The notes under the pieces were generated by a model. That model saw only the letters and a program-made list of their open reading frames with translations. It did no database searches and was not told the origin of the DNA. Position numbers and translations under genes: made by a program. 36,078 bases of DNA from Phycisphaerae bacterium (GTDB taxonomy: Bacteria > Planctomycetota > Phycisphaerae > UBA1845), in the NCBI GenBank assembly GCA_029260235.1, contig JAJDDP010000195.1, positions 1-36,078 of the forward strand. The letters are read 5' to 3'. Shown here in pieces: positions 35,073-36,078 of the stretch (positions are counted from its first letter, which is position 1; each line of letters starts with the position of its first letter).

Positions 35073-35312
35073 GAGCCTAAATTATCGGTCAAAAATAGGC
35101 CCAATACCAGCCCCAGTTTTCTCAAATCGGCGAAACAGCGAGCCAATCAGGCGAGATCGTCTTCGCGTTGGACCTTGGGCACCATGCCTTGTTCTAAGTC
35201 ATCCCATTCTAGTGGACTGACCAGCGAATCCCGGGCCTCGTGAGACCGGGGATTCCCGGGTACAATTCGGCACAGCTGCACCTACTTTGCCTCGATACAC
35301 AGGATTGGATCC

Positions 35313-35969
35313 ATGGCGAATCTTGACAACGCAACTCCACCTGAGGGTGGGCCTCCGGCTCAAACCCCAGACGGCACGACGAACCCACCAACGGACCCTC
35401 CGCCCGGGGCAGAATCCCCGCTGTTCGCCGATCCAAAAATGGTCGAATCAGACACAGCATCCAGCCGTCAAGAAGAAACGCTTTGGACGGGGAGGCCTCA
35501 CTGGCATAGTTTCGCCCCTTCGTTGCTGGGTTGGCTTGCAGGAAGCAGCGCCCTATCAATCCTGATGATTTGGGCAGCGGGCAAATTCGACGACCTCAGT
35601 GGTGCGGTTGCATTCTGGATCGCCGCGGTGCCAATTCTTGGTTCCGGGCTAGTCGTTGCTTCACGCGTTGTGGTTGGCGTTTATGGTAGGAGATTTCGGC
35701 TTACCACAGAGCGGTTGTTCATTCACCGAGGTCTCCTGAGCCGAACCATCGATCAGTCGGAACTGATCAGGGTAGACGACGTGCGAGTCTCCAAGACGTT
35801 CGTCAACCGCCTCTTTGGCCTGGGGACGGTCGAGATTCTCTCCACCGATACCAGCGACAAATCGCTCCAAGTCCCGGGCATCAAGAATCCCGATGAAGTC
35901 GCCGAAGCCGTTCGCGACTCGATGAGAACCCTCCGCAAGAAGAAATCCGTCTTCGTCGAAAGCCTCTGA
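35313..35969 (+). CDS. bacterial PH-domain membrane protein (YdbS/DUF304-like)
   Basis: After a Pro/Gly/Thr-rich, probably disordered N-terminus (~1-55) come LWTGRPHWHSFAPSLLGWL, two membrane segments (~68-88 and ~98-122) and a bacterial Pleckstrin-homology domain: YGRRFRLTTERLFIHRGLLS, SELIRVDDVRVSKTFVNRLF, GLGTVEILSTD and GIKNPDEVAEAVRDSM. The order of two helices followed by the RL.LTTERL strand and the GLGTVEI strand is the YdbS-type pattern. The role of these proteins is poorly known, mostly membrane-associated. AGGATTGGATCC precedes the ATG. It is divergent from the Arg-rich gene across a 240-base gap. Confidence 0.88.
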   Translation: MANLDNATPPEGGPPAQTPDGTTNPPTDPPPGAESPLFADPKMVESDTASSRQEETLWTGRPHWHSFAPSLLGWLAGSSALSILMIWAAGKFDDLSGAVAFWIAAVPILGSGLVVASRVVVGVYGRRFRLTTERLFIHRGLLSRTIDQSELIRVDDVRVSKTFVNRLFGLGTVEILSTDTSDKSLQVPGIKNPDEVAEAVRDSMRTLRKKKSVFVESL

Positions 35970-35996
35970 CTTCCGCCTGCAACGCCTCGTTGATCC

Positions 35997-36078
35997 ATGC
36001 AGACCGCCAAGTCACCGAATCCTTTTCGGCGAGATCTTGCTGTCAAACGTATTCAAGGAGATCCTGACCAAGGATCAC
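35997..36078 (+). CDS. possible start of a further gene (cut by window end)
   Basis: An ATG at 35997 opens a frame that stays open to the end of the window (MQTAKSPNPFRRDLAVKRIQ...). There is no clear ribosome site and 27 codons are too few to judge. Confidence 0.25.
   Translation, partial: MQTAKSPNPFRRDLAVKRIQGDPDQGS

Noticed and set aside
35225..35266. Imperfect inverted repeat (AATCCCGG / CCGGGGATT) followed by TACAAT upstream of the PH-domain gene
   Set aside because: TACAAT resembles a -10 box, but no -35 sequence is found at the right distance and the stem has a bulge; not enough to call a promoter or terminator.

Overview
The window looks like chromosomal DNA of a Gram-negative bacterium, most likely a member of the Planctomycetota. 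This is inferred from gene content, not from a marker gene. The clues are LpxI (lipid A synthesis), lipoprotein signal peptides, a very large FtsX-type permease, a complex I operon without nuoEFG, an unusual tyrosine-recombinase type and several lineage-type hypothetical genes. No rRNA is present. The only tRNA found is tRNA-Leu(UAA).

Layout. 1-2140: a secreted S1/P1-type nuclease (minus strand), then a 5'-truncated tyrosine integrase whose reading frame runs into the 3' half of tRNA-Leu(UAA), which suggests a relic of an element integrated at that tRNA. 2309-3079: a small Rieske ferredoxin-like protein (plus) facing a small helical, ferritin-like protein (minus). 3079-15176: an eleven-gene respiratory complex I operon on the minus strand, transcribed nuoI-A-B-C-D-H-J-K-L-M-N. 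It has a good sigma70-type promoter just upstream of nuoI, and the ferritin-like gene sits last. nuoE, nuoF and nuoG are absent from the cluster, so this locus does not encode the NADH-oxidising module. 15317-16561: cinA. 16697-18438: an ATP-grasp enzyme and a HAD phosphatase in tandem, divergent from cinA. 18666-20221: a small coiled-coil-like protein with a terminator, then a MraY/WecA-type glycosyl-1-phosphate transferase. 20340-21712: lpxI and tadA. 22041-25444: a TolB-like propeller lipoprotein, a second lipoprotein, a 69-residue unknown protein and a Xer-type recombinase, followed by a strong terminator. 25733-28549: clpC with a recognisable promoter, a hairpin-containing leader of about 180 nt and its own terminator. 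28588-35072 (minus): two planctomycete-type hypotheticals, an M20 amidohydrolase, and an ABC ATPase with a 1126-residue ten-helix permease resembling the YbbA-YbbP class. 35313-35969: a bacterial PH-domain membrane protein. The window may end inside the start of one more gene.

Most of the window is housekeeping: respiration, envelope synthesis, RNA editing, protein quality control and NAD repair. The parts most worth a second look are the modified complex I operon (gene order, missing N module, enlarged His-rich NuoL, NuoJ with an apparent signal peptide, appended ferritin-like gene), the integrase relic at tRNA-Leu, the ATP-grasp/HAD pair, the clpC leader, and the hydrolase plus type VII-like ABC transporter operon.
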